Origin: an uncultured Prevotellaceae bacterium
GTDB taxonomy: Bacteria; Bacteroidota; Bacteroidia; Bacteroidales; Bacteroidaceae
Reading direction: 5' to 3'
NCBI GenBank assembly: GCA_945833925.1
Contig: CAMAFX010000003.1
Location: forward strand, 1 to 64,000
DNA length: 64,000 bases
The position numbers and the translations under genes are program-made. The notes under the pieces were generated by a model. The model saw only the letters and a list, made by a program, of their open reading frames with translations. It was not told where the DNA came from and ran no database searches. Below are positions 45,186 to 54,027 of the stretch, in pieces (the first letter of the stretch is position 1; each line of letters starts with the position of its first letter).

Positions 45186-47648
45186 ATGTACACAACATCT
45201 CATATATCAACACTGATAGGCGCTCACCAGATGGGTGACGCTGAGATAGAAATTAAATGGCTCCTTACGGATAGCCGTAGTCTTTGCTTTCCCGAGGAGA
45301 CCCTGTTTTTTGCCATCAAGACAGTGCGTGGCAACGGACACCGCTACATACCGTCGCTCTACAGACGTGGAGTGAGGGCTTTCGTAGTAAGCGAGAAACC
45401 AGAGATTCCTTATCCTGACGCCACATACCTGATAGTGCCCGACACGCTGAGCGCACTGCAGCGGCTGGCAGAGCGTCACCGCGAGCGCTTCGATGTGCCG
45501 GTTATCGGGGTCACCGGCAGCAACGGCAAGACAACCGTCAAGGAATGGCTCTACCAGATGCTCTCGCCCGAGCGTGTCGTGACTCGCAGCCCCCGCAGTT
45601 ACAACAGCCAGATTGGCGTACCCTTGAGTGTATGGTCACTTGAAGAGCAGACTCAACTCGCCATCTTCGAGGCTGGCATCAGCGAGCCTGGCGAGATGGA
45701 GGCGCTTGCCGGCATCATACAGCCTACCATAGGTGTGTTCACCTGCCTTGGTGATGCGCATCAGGAGAACTTCTCTTCGTTGGAGCAGAAATGCATGGAG
45801 AAGCTGCAACTCTTCAAGGATTCGTCGGTTCTCTTTATGCCTGTCATGGATGCGTCTGCCGACAGTACTGCTAACACGCTTGAGGTGCAGAGTTCGGACT
45901 TCGTCAGACGCTGCGTGGAAAAGAGCGCGTTCAAGGGCGAACTGATAATGGTGGCGCCCGAGGACTTCGCCGGCATCTGCGGTGGCAGTGCCGAATCTCC
46001 ACTGAACTGGAATGGTAAGGACGGAGCATTGAGTGTCGACGCCATGCTTTGTGCTGCTGTATGCCGCTACCTGGGTATGCCCGACGATATCATAGCAGAG
46101 CGCCTCGGGCAACTGCAGCCTGTGGCAATGCGACTGGAGGTGAAGGAGGGCAGGCATGGTTGTACGCTGATCAACGACAGTTACAACAGCGACCTGGGCA
46201 GTCTGGACATCGCCCTTGACTTTATGAGTCGACGCTCGGACACTAAGAATAGAAACCAAGTGCTTATACTAAGCGATATAGAACAAAGCGGCTATGATTC
46301 GGACACCCTCTACAGGAGAGTGGCTGCCTTGGTGGCAGGTCGTGGCATAACGCGTTTCTTCGGAGTGGGAGAGTGTCTGTGCAATGCTGCAGCGCACTTT
46401 GCCATGGCAGGGGTGGAGCGTTACTTCTTCCCTACAACCGAGGCTCTGGTAGAGAGTAAGGCATTCCTGTCTCTTCGAGACGAGGTCGTTCTGATTAAGG
46501 GCGCACGTCGCTTCCATTTCGAGAACGTGACAGACCTGCTCGAGATGAAAGTTCACGAAACGATTCTCGAGGTTAACCTGAGTGCCGTGGTAGACAATCT
46601 GAATTATTATCGCTCGTTCATGAAACCAGACACCAAGATGGTTTGCATGATAAAGGCAAGCGGATATGGAGCAGGCAGCGTCGAACTGGCACGTACGCTG
46701 CAGGACAGCAGGGTTGACTACCTGGCTGTAGCAGTTGCTGACGAGGGTGTTGAGCTGCGTCGCGCCGGCATCACGGCTGGTGTCATCATCATGAATCCCG
46801 AGATGACGTCGTTCCGCACCCTGTTCCGTTACCGACTGGAACCAGAGGTGTACAGTTTCCGTCTGCTCGACGCGCTCATCAAGGAGGCAGAGCACGAGGG
46901 CATAACCGGTTTTCCTGTTCACATCAAGTTGGACACGGGTATGCACCGGCTCGGTTTCGACCCACTGAAGGATATGCCTCAACTGATAGACAGACTGAAG
47001 CACCAGAATGCAGTTATTCCACGTAGTGTGTTCTCGCACTTTGTGGGCAGCGACAGCGACGTCTTCGACGAGTTCTCGGCAATTCAGTACGATCGCTTCC
47101 TGAAGGGCAGCAGCGAGTTGCAGAGTGCCTTCTCACACCATATACTGCGCCACATGTGCAACAGCGCAGGTATCGAGCATTTCCCCGAGCGACAGATGGA
47201 CATGGTTCGCCTTGGTCTGGGGCTCTACGGTATAAATCCTCGCAACAACGCTCTCATACACAATGTTTCTACGCTGCGCACCACCATACTGCAGATACAC
47301 GACGTACCAGCCAGCGAGACGGTGGGCTACAGTCGACGTGGCAGACTGGAACGCGACAGCCGCATAGCAGCGCTTCCAATTGGGTATGCCGACGGTCTGG
47401 ACCGCCTCTTAGGCAACGGACACGCCTACTGTCTTGTGAATGGCAAGAAGGCGCCTTACGTGGGAAATATATGTATGGATGTGTGTATGATAGATGTTAC
47501 GGACATTGACTGCAGGGAGGGCGATTCGGCTATCATCTTCGGCAACGATCTGCCTGTCAGCACCCTTTCCGACGTCATTGGCACCATCCCCTACGAGATA
47601 CTTACCGGTGTGTCACCACGCGTCAAGAGGGTTTACTACAAGGAGTAG
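45186..47648 (+). CDS. murF-alr: MurF-alanine racemase fusion
   Basis: An 820-residue bifunctional enzyme typical of Bacteroidetes. The N-terminal half (about 1-450) is MurF, which adds D-Ala-D-Ala to UDP-MurNAc-tripeptide: ATP loop VTGSNGKTTVKEWLYQM, then NSQIGVPLSVW and INDSYNSDLGS. The C-terminal half (about 455-820) is a PLP alanine racemase: LEVNLSAVVDNLNYYRSF, MIKASGYGAG with the PLP Lys, HIKLDTGMHRLGF and YVGNICMDVCMIDVT. Coupling makes D-Ala close to its point of use. MurF usually starts with a similar XTIxxI stretch; here ISTLIGAHQMG. Confidence 0.95.
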   Translation: MYTTSHISTLIGAHQMGDAEIEIKWLLTDSRSLCFPEETLFFAIKTVRGNGHRYIPSLYRRGVRAFVVSEKPEIPYPDATYLIVPDTLSALQRLAERHRERFDVPVIGVTGSNGKTTVKEWLYQMLSPERVVTRSPRSYNSQIGVPLSVWSLEEQTQLAIFEAGISEPGEMEALAGIIQPTIGVFTCLGDAHQENFSSLEQKCMEKLQLFKDSSVLFMPVMDASADSTANTLEVQSSDFVRRCVEKSAFKGELIMVAPEDFAGICGGSAESPLNWNGKDGALSVDAMLCAAVCRYLGMPDDIIAERLGQLQPVAMRLEVKEGRHGCTLINDSYNSDLGSLDIALDFMSRRSDTKNRNQVLILSDIEQSGYDSDTLYRRVAALVAGRGITRFFGVGECLCNAAAHFAMAGVERYFFPTTEALVESKAFLSLRDEVVLIKGARRFHFENVTDLLEMKVHETILEVNLSAVVDNLNYYRSFMKPDTKMVCMIKASGYGAGSVELARTLQDSRVDYLAVAVADEGVELRRAGITAGVIIMNPEMTSFRTLFRYRLEPEVYSFRLLDALIKEAEHEGITGFPVHIKLDTGMHRLGFDPLKDMPQLIDRLKHQNAVIPRSVFSHFVGSDSDVFDEFSAIQYDRFLKGSSELQSAFSHHILRHMCNSAGIEHFPERQMDMVRLGLGLYGINPRNNALIHNVSTLRTTILQIHDVPASETVGYSRRGRLERDSRIAALPIGYADGLDRLLGNGHAYCLVNGKKAPYVGNICMDVCMIDVTDIDCREGDSAIIFGNDLPVSTLSDVIGTIPYEILTGVSPRVKRVYYKE

Positions 47649-47690
47649 CGCAGTCTCTCCGTTTTTGTTCTGAAGCTGTGTTGTAGTTCT

Positions 47691-47775
47691 CGCAGCAGAA
47701 AATTTTTTTTCACGTGGCAGAAAAAATTTTTCTACGCTACAGAAAAAAAATTTTTCTGCTGCGAGAAATTTTTTT
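47691..47775. repeat. four-unit A/T-tract array, 22-base period, long palindrome
   Basis: Four A-run/T-run modules start at 47699, 47721, 47743 and 47766 (spacing 22, 22, 23), separated by CAG-type linkers, as in the array at 311-394. In addition 47691-47710 (CGCAGCAG, A4, T8) can pair almost perfectly with 47743-47763 (A8, T5, CTGCTGCG), giving a roughly 20-bp stem. It lies 42 bases after the MurF-Alr stop and may double as its terminator. Confidence 0.82.
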
Positions 47776-47856
47776 CTTCACGATAAAAAAAGTTGCTGAA
47801 TTTCCGTACGAATTTTTTTTTTGGTGGTATAATTGTAAATGTGGCTGCACGTGGAT

Positions 47857-47881
47857 TTGTCAACTGTCGCCCGGTTGACAA
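47857..47881. promoter_or_regulatory. 8-bp dyad upstream of the Cys-rich gene
   Basis: TTGTCAAC (47857-47864) and GTTGACAA (47874-47881) form a perfect inverted repeat with a 9-base spacer, 53 bases before the ATG at 47934. It could be an operator or an mRNA hairpin. Confidence 0.45.
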
Positions 47882-47933
47882 TGAAACGCCAGCGCGAGAA
47901 AAGAAATATTATACCTATAAAACAAATTTTATC

Positions 47934-48362
47934 ATGAACAACAACATGTGTTTCAGCAATGCCGTATGTACGATGGCATCATGCAAGATGAGTGGAGAAT
48001 GTGCGCGTTATCAGGATTATCTGGCAAAAACGGAGCGGGGAGAGCAGTGCCTCTACATGCTCAATGTCAGTTGCCTCAAGCCTGATGCCAATGGATGTCA
48101 GTATGGAGTGCGCAGAGTGCAGCATAGGATGGCTGTAGGGTTCAGGAAGTTGTACGACTCGATGCCGAGGGCAAAGGCGAAGGGTTTCTACTTCTGTGCT
48201 ACGTTTCCCAGTGTGACAGCGTTCTACAAGTTTCTGAATGGCAAGAAGCCTATGGATGCCGAATTGCAGCAGAAGATGCTCGACGCGTTTGCCAGCTGTG
48301 GGGTGGATGTCAGTGTCGGTTTTGACAAATATATAAATATAGACGTGAACGAGCCATTCTAA
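47934..48362 (+). CDS. Cys-rich small protein (DUF6078-like)
   Basis: 142 residues, no signal peptide. The N-terminus is packed with cysteines: C6, C12, C17 and C23 in MCFSNAVCTMASCKMSGEC, with further ones in CLYMLNVSCLKPDANGC, which suggests a metal or Fe-S site. The second half is helical (VQHRMAVGFRKLYDSMPRAK). It resembles proteins annotated as DUF6078 in Prevotella and Bacteroides, an assignment I make from memory only. The ATG at 47934 is chosen because the 47 upstream codons run through the repeat array and have no protein-like character. Confidence 0.68.
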   Translation: MNNNMCFSNAVCTMASCKMSGECARYQDYLAKTERGEQCLYMLNVSCLKPDANGCQYGVRRVQHRMAVGFRKLYDSMPRAKAKGFYFCATFPSVTAFYKFLNGKKPMDAELQQKMLDAFASCGVDVSVGFDKYINIDVNEPF

Positions 48363-48430
48363 ATAAGAAATCGGGCTTGTTCACGTCTGTCATGGTTCCT
48401 TTGTCCGGATAACGAGTGCGGCGCTTCTGC

Positions 48431-49306
48431 TTAGTCGATGAATCGCTTTGCCAGTGCGCCGAACTCCTCGATGCGGCGGTCGCGCAGGAATGGCCACCAG
48501 CGGCGCACGTTTTCTGAGCGCTTCATGTCGATGTCTACAACGATGTTCTCCTCCTTGTCCTTGCTGGCGCGGTAGAGCAACTCACCCTGTGGACCGGCAA
48601 CGAAACTGCTGCCCCAGAACTGTATGCCGTTGGTCTGACCGCTCGGGTCGGGCTCGTGACCGACACGGTTGACGGTGACAACGGGCAGTCCGTTTGCCAC
48701 GGCATGGCCTCTTTGCACCGTGGTCCATGCTTCACGCTGTCGCTCCTGCTCCTCGGGTGTGTCGCTCGACTCATAGCCGATGGCAGTGGGATAGATGAGC
48801 ATCTCGGCTCCCTGCAGTGCCATGAGGCGCGCACCTTCTGGATACCACTGGTCCCAGCACACCTGCACGCCGAGTCTGCCAACGCTGGTGTCGATGGGGT
48901 GGAAACCGAGGTCGCCGGGCGTGAAGTAGAACTTCTCGTAGTAGGCGGGATCGTCGGGGATGTGCATCTTGCGATATTTTCCGGCTATGCTTCCGTCCTT
49001 CTCAAACACTACGGCAGTGTTGTGATACAGGCCGGCTGCCCGACGTTCGAAGAGCGAGACTACCAGCACGATGCTGTGCTCTTTGGCTAAAGAGCCATAG
49101 AAGTCTGTGCTTGGGCCGGGTATGGGTTCCGCCAGGTTGCAGTTGTCAACATCCTCTACCTGACAGAAATATGGTGTGTTGTGCAGTTCCTGCAAGACGA
49201 CGAGTTCGGCACCTTTGCCTGCCACGTCGGCTATGTTTCCTGCAAGTTTTGCCTTGTTCTGCTCGATGTTGTCCGAGCAACACTGCTGAATGAGTCCTAC
49301 TTTCAT
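48431..49306 (-). CDS. aguB: N-carbamoylputrescine amidase
   Basis: AguB (291 residues), a carbon-nitrogen hydrolase, converts N-carbamoylputrescine to putrescine, CO2 and ammonia. The Glu-Lys-Cys triad is visible as LVVLQELHNTPYF, YRKMHIPDDP and VQVCWDQWYPEGARL. AMYPTAIG-type text (LIYPTAIG) and VNRVGHE are typical of the plant-like AguB branch. It lies 48 bases after aguA on the same strand; together they form the agmatine route to putrescine. Confidence 0.93.
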   Translation of the reverse strand: MKVGLIQQCCSDNIEQNKAKLAGNIADVAGKGAELVVLQELHNTPYFCQVEDVDNCNLAEPIPGPSTDFYGSLAKEHSIVLVVSLFERRAAGLYHNTAVVFEKDGSIAGKYRKMHIPDDPAYYEKFYFTPGDLGFHPIDTSVGRLGVQVCWDQWYPEGARLMALQGAEMLIYPTAIGYESSDTPEEQERQREAWTTVQRGHAVANGLPVVTVNRVGHEPDPSGQTNGIQFWGSSFVAGPQGELLYRASKDKEENIVVDIDMKRSENVRRWWPFLRDRRIEEFGALAKRFID

Positions 49307-49354
49307 TATGCTATGTTTTGTTTATTATGAATGTACTACGGTGCGTGATCTCTC

Positions 49355-50494
49355 TTAATCTTGGGTTGATGGAATGATGCCGATGGGGAACTGCATGGTG
49401 CAGCAATGCAGGGAGCCGTGCTGGCGAATAAGCACCTGGCAGTCGATGCCTACGATGTCGTGCTTGGGAAATGCCTTCTGTAACTGGCTCGTTGCCTTGT
49501 CGTCGAGTTCCTTGTCGCCGTAGGTGGGCATCAGAACGGTGTTGTTCATGATAAGGAAATTGGCATAGGTAGAGGGGAGGCGTTCGCCGTCCTCGTCGAT
49601 GCGTATGGGTCCCATAGGCAGTGGAACGAGGCGGTATGGGCGGCCGTCGATGGTGGTGAAGGTCTTGATCTGCTCCTCCATGAGACGAAGTTCCTCGTAG
49701 TGCTCGTCCTCGGTGTCGGTGCACTGCACGTAGGCTATGGTGTCGTCGGGGCAGAGACGTGCCAGCGTGTCGACGTGCGAGTCGGTGTCATCGCCAGCCA
49801 GATAGCCGTGGTCCAACCATAGTATGCGCTGTGCATGAAGAATGTTCAGCAGACGCTCTTCGATGTCAGCCTTGCTCAATGGCTGATTTCTGTTAGGCGC
49901 CATAAGACACTGGCTTGTTGTGAGGATGGTGCCACGTCCGTCGCTCTCTATGCTGCCACCCTCGAGCACTATGTCGAGATGGTCTTCGTACCTGCCACGC
50001 AGAATGGCCTGCTCGTTCATATGGCGGCATATCTCGTTGTCGAGCGTTGCCTCGAACTTCTTGCCCCAGCCGTTGAACTGGAAATCGAGCAGACTGGCTT
50101 CGGTGTCGCCTATGAGAGTGATGAAGCCATGGTCGCGCGCCCAGGTGTCGTTGGTTGGCATACGGTGGAAGGTTATATTGCCCAATACCTTTTGTGGCAA
50201 TTTCTCGTTAAGTAGTTTTTCTATTCTCTCGGGTTCGGGAGTGACGATTATGAGCCTCTCTCGCAGAGCAATCTCCAGCGACATGCGTATGTAGCATTTC
50301 TCGACCTCGCTCAGTATGGATGCCCAGTCGGTGTTGGCATGGGGCCATGTCAATTGTATTCCGCTTTGCGGATACCACTCGGCAGGCAGATGCTTGCTGC
50401 GCATCTCGCTCTGTTGCGGGCCAGACGTGTCTTTGTTTAGGACGAGTGTGAGGTCGTCGATGGACGCTGTTGTCCTGTGGAATATCATTGCCAT
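49355..50494 (-). CDS. aguA: agmatine deiminase
   Basis: AguA (379 residues) hydrolyses agmatine to N-carbamoylputrescine and ammonia. Family blocks: PAEWYPQSGIQLTWPHANTD, MPTNDTWARDHGF, NGWGKKF, LEGGSIESDGRGTILTT, DDTDSHVDTLARL and the C-terminal nucleophile region HGSLHCCTMQFP. The longest ORF extends 50 codons upstream across a promoter box, so the start MAMIFHRTT at 50494 is preferred; MIFH, six bases on, is also possible. Confidence 0.93.
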   Translation of the reverse strand: MAMIFHRTTASIDDLTLVLNKDTSGPQQSEMRSKHLPAEWYPQSGIQLTWPHANTDWASILSEVEKCYIRMSLEIALRERLIIVTPEPERIEKLLNEKLPQKVLGNITFHRMPTNDTWARDHGFITLIGDTEASLLDFQFNGWGKKFEATLDNEICRHMNEQAILRGRYEDHLDIVLEGGSIESDGRGTILTTSQCLMAPNRNQPLSKADIEERLLNILHAQRILWLDHGYLAGDDTDSHVDTLARLCPDDTIAYVQCTDTEDEHYEELRLMEEQIKTFTTIDGRPYRLVPLPMGPIRIDEDGERLPSTYANFLIMNNTVLMPTYGDKELDDKATSQLQKAFPKHDIVGIDCQVLIRQHGSLHCCTMQFPIGIIPSTQD

Positions 50495-50568
50495 TTCTTT
50501 GTCATTTAATCGTGTTGTCAGCGTCTCTGCGCCCGGCTTGCGCCATGGTGCATCAGCACTGCTGTGTG

Positions 50569-50576
50569 CAAATTTA
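50569..50576 (-). promoter_or_regulatory. -7 box of the aguA-aguB operon
   Basis: TAAATTTG on the minus strand, 74 bases upstream of the aguA start. It is back-to-back with the plus-strand box at 50693. Confidence 0.6.
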
Positions 50577-50692
50577 CGAATTTTACTGAATTTTACTGTT
50601 AAAATGTATGCATTTTCGTTTTGTAATGTGAAAAAGAATTGCAAATAGTGGAAAAGACTTGCCGACAGATGGCGCTGAACGCGTTTTTTTCA

Positions 50693-50700
50693 TAAATTTG
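50693..50700 (+). promoter_or_regulatory. -7 box of the lipoprotein gene
   Basis: TAAATTTG, 22 bases before the ATG at 50723. Confidence 0.62.
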
Positions 50701-50722
50701 CATTCAGTTAAATAATGTGCGT

Positions 50723-51589
50723 ATGAATAAGATAAAATTGACAGCCGGCGTGTTTGCAGCGACAATGTGTCTTGCCACTGGATGCAGGCAAAAAGGCGAA
50801 GAGCCAAGCGTGCCGGTAACGGTGGAGGAGATTCAGCACCCCATGGCCGACTTGAGCGAGATACATTTGGACAGCGTGACTGTAGACACAACCTGGGCAC
50901 TTTCCGATGAGTACCGTAGCGAAACGATGGGTGACGAGGATGCTGTGCCAGGTCTGAAGTGCGTGGTGGATGTGCCGTCGGCTTCGCAGGCTCCGTTGCT
51001 TGCCAATGCGGTGATGGAGTGGATTAACGAAATTTGCATGAGCGGAACCTACGATGGCGACCTGATGGATGTAAAAGCCATGGTTGTAGATGCAATAAAC
51101 AACCAGAAGAAAGATTCTGGCGGTATCTGTTCGGACAGCTATCGTGAGTTCAACATTCGCAAGGTGTACGAGAATGCGGCTCTCATCACTTTTGTCTATT
51201 CGGGCTACGACTATGCCTTCGGTGCCGCACATGGCAGTCCCTATTGTGTTGGGGCTACTTTCCGCAAGACGGATGGAAAAATATTCGGCTGGAATATGTT
51301 CCGACAGAATGCTGACCTGCAACCTTTCCTGAAGGAAGGGCTGAAGAAATATTTTGAGGTGTCGACCGACGACGAACTCTCGGAGTCTCTGATGATGGAT
51401 GCTCTCTACTCTGTGGAATATCTGCCTAAGGCAATCAACAATCCGTGGGTCAACAAGGACGGAATCGTGATGCAGTATCAGGCTTACGAGATAGCATGTT
51501 ATGCCGCCGGACAACCATACGTTGTGATACCTGTGGACAAGGTCGACAATCTGTTGACAACAACTGCAAGCAAACTTATCAGGCAATAA
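50723..51589 (+). CDS. lipoprotein with DUF3298/RsiV-like domain
   Basis: 288 residues. Signal peptide MNKIKLTAGVFAATMCLATGC with lipobox LATGC, so it is predicted to be a lipoprotein. The C-terminal half (about 120-280) resembles the DUF3298/RsiV-type periplasmic domain: VYENAALITFVYSGYDYAFG, AHGSPYCVGATFRKTDGKIF and the end GIVMQYQAYEIACYAAGQPY. Such domains occur in stress-sensing or lysozyme-binding envelope proteins, but the role here is unknown. A GTG codon six bases upstream is an alternative start. The next gene begins 44 bases later. Confidence 0.75.
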   Translation: MNKIKLTAGVFAATMCLATGCRQKGEEPSVPVTVEEIQHPMADLSEIHLDSVTVDTTWALSDEYRSETMGDEDAVPGLKCVVDVPSASQAPLLANAVMEWINEICMSGTYDGDLMDVKAMVVDAINNQKKDSGGICSDSYREFNIRKVYENAALITFVYSGYDYAFGAAHGSPYCVGATFRKTDGKIFGWNMFRQNADLQPFLKEGLKKYFEVSTDDELSESLMMDALYSVEYLPKAINNPWVNKDGIVMQYQAYEIACYAAGQPYVVIPVDKVDNLLTTTASKLIRQ

Positions 51590-51633
51590 AAAACAAATTT
51601 CCCTGGTATCTGACAAATAGGAAGAGGCGAGTG

Positions 51634-52083
51634 ATGGTTAAGAGGAGGTCGGCATGTTTTGCAGCGGTTGCGCTGGTGGTGGTTCTGATGGCAGGACCAG
51701 TAACTGGAAGATGCGTGACCATGGACAGCGTAGTGGGGGTGGGTGACGCTCCTGTTGCCTGCTTGACACACGACACTCTGCAGACAGACACACTGAGGGA
51801 GGTGGTGGTAAAGGCGGATTCTGGCATACACATACCATTGTCTGGCTCGCTGATAAAAGACGCTCATCGCAAGGACTATTCGCCTAATGCCATACTGCAG
51901 AGGTTGGCACCCACGCTGCACGACCAGATAATGCATCCCTTTGGATTCAAGGAAAGGAAGCAAAACCGCAAGCGGAAGAAGGTGAACAAGATACTGAGAG
52001 ACTACGACATGATAAATAGCGATCCGCTGCAAATGCTGCTCGACAGCATAGCAAAAGCGCAGGGTTACGAGCAAAATCGTTAA
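51634..52083 (+). CDS. small exported protein of unknown function
   Basis: 149 residues. N-terminus MVKRRSACFAAVALVVVLMA is a signal peptide or anchor. The middle has TLREVVVKADSGIHIP, like the EVVVxA strand that begins TonB-plug regions, but no barrel follows; the rest is a basic helical tail with RKQNRKRKKVNKILRDYDMI. It is probably co-transcribed with the upstream lipoprotein. The longest ORF starts 63 codons earlier inside that gene in another frame, which is rejected. I do not recognise the family. Confidence 0.6.
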   Translation: MVKRRSACFAAVALVVVLMAGPVTGRCVTMDSVVGVGDAPVACLTHDTLQTDTLREVVVKADSGIHIPLSGSLIKDAHRKDYSPNAILQRLAPTLHDQIMHPFGFKERKQNRKRKKVNKILRDYDMINSDPLQMLLDSIAKAQGYEQNR

Positions 52084-52132
52084 TTTTTCTTAAAATTATC
52101 ATTTTTTAGTTCTTCATTTCAGCAAAAAACAC

Positions 52133-52140
52133 TAACTTTG
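52133..52140 (+). promoter_or_regulatory. -7 box of the Nif3 gene
   Basis: TAACTTTG, 23 bases upstream of the GTG start at 52164. Confidence 0.65.
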
Positions 52141-52163
52141 CACATAATTAATATAGCACAAGC

Positions 52164-52976
52164 GTGAAGATTAAGCAGATCATTGACGCCCTTGAGAGAT
52201 TCGCGCCTCTGCCCCTGCAGGAAAGTTACGATAATGCTGGCTTGCAAGTGGGATTGACAGAGACGGAAGCATCAGGGGCTTTATTGTGTCTTGACGTGAC
52301 CGAGGAAGTGGTGCGCGAGGCCATCGACATGGATTGTAATCTCATAGTGGCACATCACCCACTGCTGTTTCGCGGACTGAAAAAGGTCGGCGACGACACA
52401 CAGGTGGAACGTGTGGTGAGAATGGCAATAAAGAACGACATTGCCATATATGCGGCACACACAAACCTGGACAATGCAGAGGATGGCGTCAACTATAAGA
52501 TTGCAGAGAAACTGGGACTGGTGGACGTGCAGATGATAAACCCACGCAGGGTGACGGTGAGGAACGGACTGCACGAGCGCACCGTCATGGCTGGTTCGGG
52601 TGTGATGGGGTATTTCCCCGCTCCGCTCGACTCGCTCATCTTCCTTGAGAAGGTGAAGAACGTGTTCGGCGTGGAGTGTCTGATGCACAACGAACTGCTG
52701 AGCAGACCTGTCGTCAGCGTGGCTCTGTGCGGTGGTGCCGGCGATTTTGTCATGGACGATGCCATCAGGATGGAGGCTGACGCCTTCCTTACCGGAGAGA
52801 TGCACTATCATCAGTATTTCGGCATGGAACAGAAAATCCAGATTGGAGTGCTTGGACACTACCAGAGCGAGAAGTTCACGGTGGAGATTTTCCGACAGGT
52901 AATCGAGGACAAGTTGCCAATGATGCCAGTGTTCGTGACGAGTGTCAACACAAACCCGATAAAGTATCTCTTATAA
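52164..52976 (+). CDS. Nif3-like dinuclear metal centre protein
   Basis: 270 residues of the Nif3/YbgI/DUF34 family, which forms toroidal hexamers with a two-metal site; the reaction is still uncertain, with GTP cyclohydrolase-like and metal-insertion roles proposed. Metal ligands seen: LIVAHHPLLFRG (His pair), AAHTNLDNAEDGVN and, near the C-terminus, LGHYQSEKFTVE. Translation appears to start at GTG, as no ATG is suitably placed after the promoter. A zinc-ribbon protein gene follows, a common Bacteroidetes pairing. Confidence 0.92.
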   Translation: MKIKQIIDALERFAPLPLQESYDNAGLQVGLTETEASGALLCLDVTEEVVREAIDMDCNLIVAHHPLLFRGLKKVGDDTQVERVVRMAIKNDIAIYAAHTNLDNAEDGVNYKIAEKLGLVDVQMINPRRVTVRNGLHERTVMAGSGVMGYFPAPLDSLIFLEKVKNVFGVECLMHNELLSRPVVSVALCGGAGDFVMDDAIRMEADAFLTGEMHYHQYFGMEQKIQIGVLGHYQSEKFTVEIFRQVIEDKLPMMPVFVTSVNTNPIKYLL

Positions 52977-53065
52977 AAACGCTGCGTGCCTGTTCCTGCG
53001 GTCGGTAATAAACGCAGTACGGCAAAGGAATCGAGAATTTAATCATTATAAATACAATATAGTTT

Positions 53066-53899
53066 ATGGCAAGAGAAAAAGTAAAGGACCCATCGGAAAT
53101 GACCGTTGAGGCTAAACTGAAGAACTTGTATCAGTTGCAGACAATGTTGAGTGAGATTGACTCTTTCAAGACTCTCCGTGGTGAACTTCCACTCGAGGTG
53201 CAGGACCTGGAGGACGAGATTGAGGGACTGACAACTCGCGTGGGACGTATGCTCGAGCAGAGCGAGAATCTGAGAAGCGAGGTTAGCCAGCGCAAGGGTA
53301 CAATCGAGAAGAACAACTCAGACATCGCACGCTACAAGGCTCAGATGGACAATGTGCGCAACAACCGCGAGTATGACTCTCTGACAAAGGAGATTGAATA
53401 CAGCGAACTGGACAACCAACTCAACGAGAAGAAGATTCGTGAGGCTAACGATACAATCGAAAATCTCCAGGAGCAGATTCGCAAGAGCAACGAGATGCTG
53501 AGCGAGCGTCGTGCAGACCTCGACCTGAAGAAGAGCGAACTCGACGAGATTATTCAGGAGACACGTGCCGAGGAGGAGAAACTCCGCGAGAAGGCTAAGG
53601 GTATCGAACTGACCATCGAGACTCGTTTGCTCAGCGCATTCAAGCGCATCCGTAAGAATGCACGCAACGGTCTGGGTATCGTGTACGTACAGCGCGATGC
53701 TTGCGGTGGCTGCTTCAACAAGATTCCACCTCAGCGCCAACTTGATGTTCGCATGCACAAGAAGGTTATCGTGTGCGAGTATTGCGGACGTATTCTTATC
53801 GATCCAGAACTTGCCGGTGTCGAACTGAACAAGCCTGCCGAGGAGGAGAAGCCAAAGCGTGGCGGTCGCCGCACTTCACGTCGCAAGACTGAGGAATAA
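53066..53899 (+). CDS. coiled-coil C4 zinc-ribbon protein
   Basis: 277 residues. About 20-200 is a long antiparallel coiled coil, and a C-terminal zinc ribbon has two CxxC pairs: ACGGCFNKIPPQ and VCEYCGRILIDP. It ends in a basic Lys/Arg tail, RGGRRTSRRKTEE. Homologues next to Nif3 genes are widespread; a role in nucleic-acid or ribosome binding is suspected but unproven. An intrinsic terminator follows. Confidence 0.86.
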   Translation: MAREKVKDPSEMTVEAKLKNLYQLQTMLSEIDSFKTLRGELPLEVQDLEDEIEGLTTRVGRMLEQSENLRSEVSQRKGTIEKNNSDIARYKAQMDNVRNNREYDSLTKEIEYSELDNQLNEKKIREANDTIENLQEQIRKSNEMLSERRADLDLKKSELDEIIQETRAEEEKLREKAKGIELTIETRLLSAFKRIRKNARNGLGIVYVQRDACGGCFNKIPPQRQLDVRMHKKVIVCEYCGRILIDPELAGVELNKPAEEEKPKRGGRRTSRRKTEE

Positions 53900-53922
53900 T
53901 CTGATTATAACTGAGGAGCAGT

Positions 53923-53982
53923 TATATATATAAATAAGGTATGGGGAATGGATTGCATAGTCCGTTCCTCATTCTTTTTTTT
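53923..53982 (+). terminator. AAATAAGGTAT element plus intrinsic terminator
   Basis: TA repeats ending in AAATAAGGTAT (53932-53942), then a stem ATGGGGAATGGA (53941-53952) with TCCGTTCCTCAT (53961-53972), including two G-T wobbles, then TCTTTTTTTT. It terminates the zinc-ribbon gene. Confidence 0.8.
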
Positions 53983-54027
53983 GCAAGTGCCATCTGTTTA
54001 CGGCGAGTGTGCCGTGGTGCACGTGCT

